A DNA stretch of 16,276 nucleotides. Source: Comamonadaceae bacterium (GTDB lineage: Bacteria; Pseudomonadota; Gammaproteobacteria; Burkholderiales; Burkholderiaceae). The DNA lies in the NCBI GenBank assembly GCA_947374535.1, contig CANCCJ010000054.1, positions 1-16,276 on the forward strand. The letters run 5' to 3'. Numbering within the stretch: position 1 is the first letter of the stretch; each line of letters begins with the position of its first letter. The notes below the pieces were generated by a model that did no database searches, was not told the origin of the DNA, and saw only the letters and a list, made by a program, of their open reading frames with translations. This document shows, piece after piece, positions 15,631-16,276 of the stretch. The position numbers and the translations under genes are program-made.

Positions 15631-16276
15631 TGGGGTCTCTCCATTTGATTCGTTAAATTTTGTTTGCTTAGATTTTGCCAGCGTCGCCAGTACGCATAGG
15701 CGACACGGTAGGTGTTGACTTGCACCTGCACTGTGTCCGTCATTTGGGCGCCGTAACCCCCCGCCATTGAGAATGCCAATGGGATCTGTTTGGACCAAGC
15801 CCAGTCAAACACCCGGCGGTCGCGCGCCTCTAGGCCATCAAAGCTCAAGCTCAGACGGCCCAAGCGGTCGCCCTCGTGAGGGTCTGCGCCTGCAAGGTAA
15901 ATCACCAAACCAGGCGTAAAGCGGGCATCCAACTCGGCCAAGGCGTGTTCCAGCGCTTCTAAATAAGCCGTGTCGTTGCAGCCATCGGGCAGCTCCACGT
16001 CTAAATCACTGGTTTCTTTGTTGAATGGGAAGTTACGTGCGCCGTGCAAAGACAGGGTGAACACCTGCGCGTCGTGGGCAAAGATGCGGGCCGTGCCGTT
16101 GCCTTGGTGCACGTCTAAGTCAATGATGGCCACCTTCAATGGCTGCTTATGAATGCGCCCCCATTCGGCTTGCATCAGGCGTGCGGCCACTGCGGCATCG
16201 TTGAATACACAAAAGCCGCTGCCGTGATCCGCGTCAGCGTGGTGCGTTCCGCCCGCTAAATTGGCAGAAATGCCCT
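15627..16276 (-). CDS. Histone-deacetylase-family protein, C-terminal part (start beyond the right edge)
   Basis: A bacterial zinc-dependent deacetylase-fold protein (arginase/deacetylase superfamily); relatives act on acetylated amines such as acetylpolyamines or acetoin-pathway targets, and the substrate here is unknown. The frame is open from 16274 with no start in view before the family core, so the N terminus is missing. The active site is complete: the charge-relay pair in GGTHHADADHGSGFCVFND, the zinc ligands Asp and His in DLDVHQGNGT, the third ligand Asp in LAGADPHEGD, and the transition-state Tyr in MAGGYG. A GTG at 16190 lies downstream of the HH motif and is not the true start. 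The stop overlaps the nitroreductase ATG by 4 bp, and this is the first visible gene of the leftward operon. Confidence 0.93.
   Translation of the reverse strand, partial: GISANLAGGTHHADADHGSGFCVFNDAAVAARLMQAEWGRIHKQPLKVAIIDLDVHQGNGTARIFAHDAQVFTLSLHGARNFPFNKETSDLDVELPDGCNDTAYLEALEHALAELDARFTPGLVIYLAGADPHEGDRLGRLSLSFDGLEARDRRVFDWAWSKQIPLAFSMAGGYGAQMTDTVQVQVNTYRVAYAYWRRWQNLSKQNLTNQMERPQ

Noticed and set aside
15631..15798. N-terminal extension of the nitroreductase to 15798
   Set aside because: It overlaps the C-terminal coding region of the deacetylase; the ATG at 15630 has a good ribosome site and starts the family sequence.
1..16276. Mobile element, defence island, CRISPR or RNA gene
   Set aside because: No transposase, integrase, direct-repeat array, tRNA cloverleaf or terminal inverted repeats were seen, and gene content and base use are uniform housekeeping type throughout.

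Overview
The window looks like ordinary chromosome from a betaproteobacterium, most likely Burkholderiales, family Comamonadaceae (Limnohabitans/Rhodoferax-like). I infer this from the protein sequences, the moderately high GC, and the pairs mfd / ispD-ispF (divergent) and earP-efp. It is a gene-dense housekeeping segment: 15 protein genes plus one 49-codon small ORF, and no intergenic gap above about 90 bp. I see no tRNA, rRNA, insertion sequence, prophage or CRISPR array.

Left to right: (1) positions 1-841, minus strand: the start of ispF and complete ispD, consecutive enzymes of the MEP isoprenoid pathway. (2) 900-5412, plus strand: mfd (transcription-repair coupling factor), an unnamed 99-residue membrane protein and serB (phosphoserine phosphatase), closely spaced. 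(3) 5431-7446, minus strand: uvrC, the excision nuclease subunit, convergent with serB; a long hairpin sits across the two 3' ends. Mfd and UvrC both act in nucleotide excision repair but are transcribed separately. (4) 7520-9296, plus strand: earP and efp, the enzyme that rhamnosylates elongation factor P and its substrate, closed by a textbook intrinsic terminator. EF-P carries arginine at position 32, as required for EarP-type modification. (5) 9340-10203, plus strand: a LOG-family (TIGR00730) nucleotide phosphoribohydrolase-like protein, whose 3' end overlaps the next, opposite-strand gene by 26 bp.

(6) 10178-16276, minus strand: seven ORFs packed head to tail, probably one operon read from the right edge leftwards: an HDAC-family deacetylase (its beginning is outside the window), a nitroreductase-like flavoprotein, pncB (NAD salvage), a 49-codon predicted membrane peptide, a D-2-hydroxyacid dehydrogenase (GhrB-like), rmuC and an MFS transporter. 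Three junctions use overlapping stop/start codons (ATGA, ATGA, TTGA) and the other three gaps are 3 to 19 nt.

Nothing here looks like a new defence or mobile system. The points most worth following are the 49-codon small ORF with a good Shine-Dalgarno sequence, the membrane protein placed in frame after mfd, the 42-nt hairpin between serB and uvrC, an inserted linker in UvrC, and a possible leaderless start for mfd.
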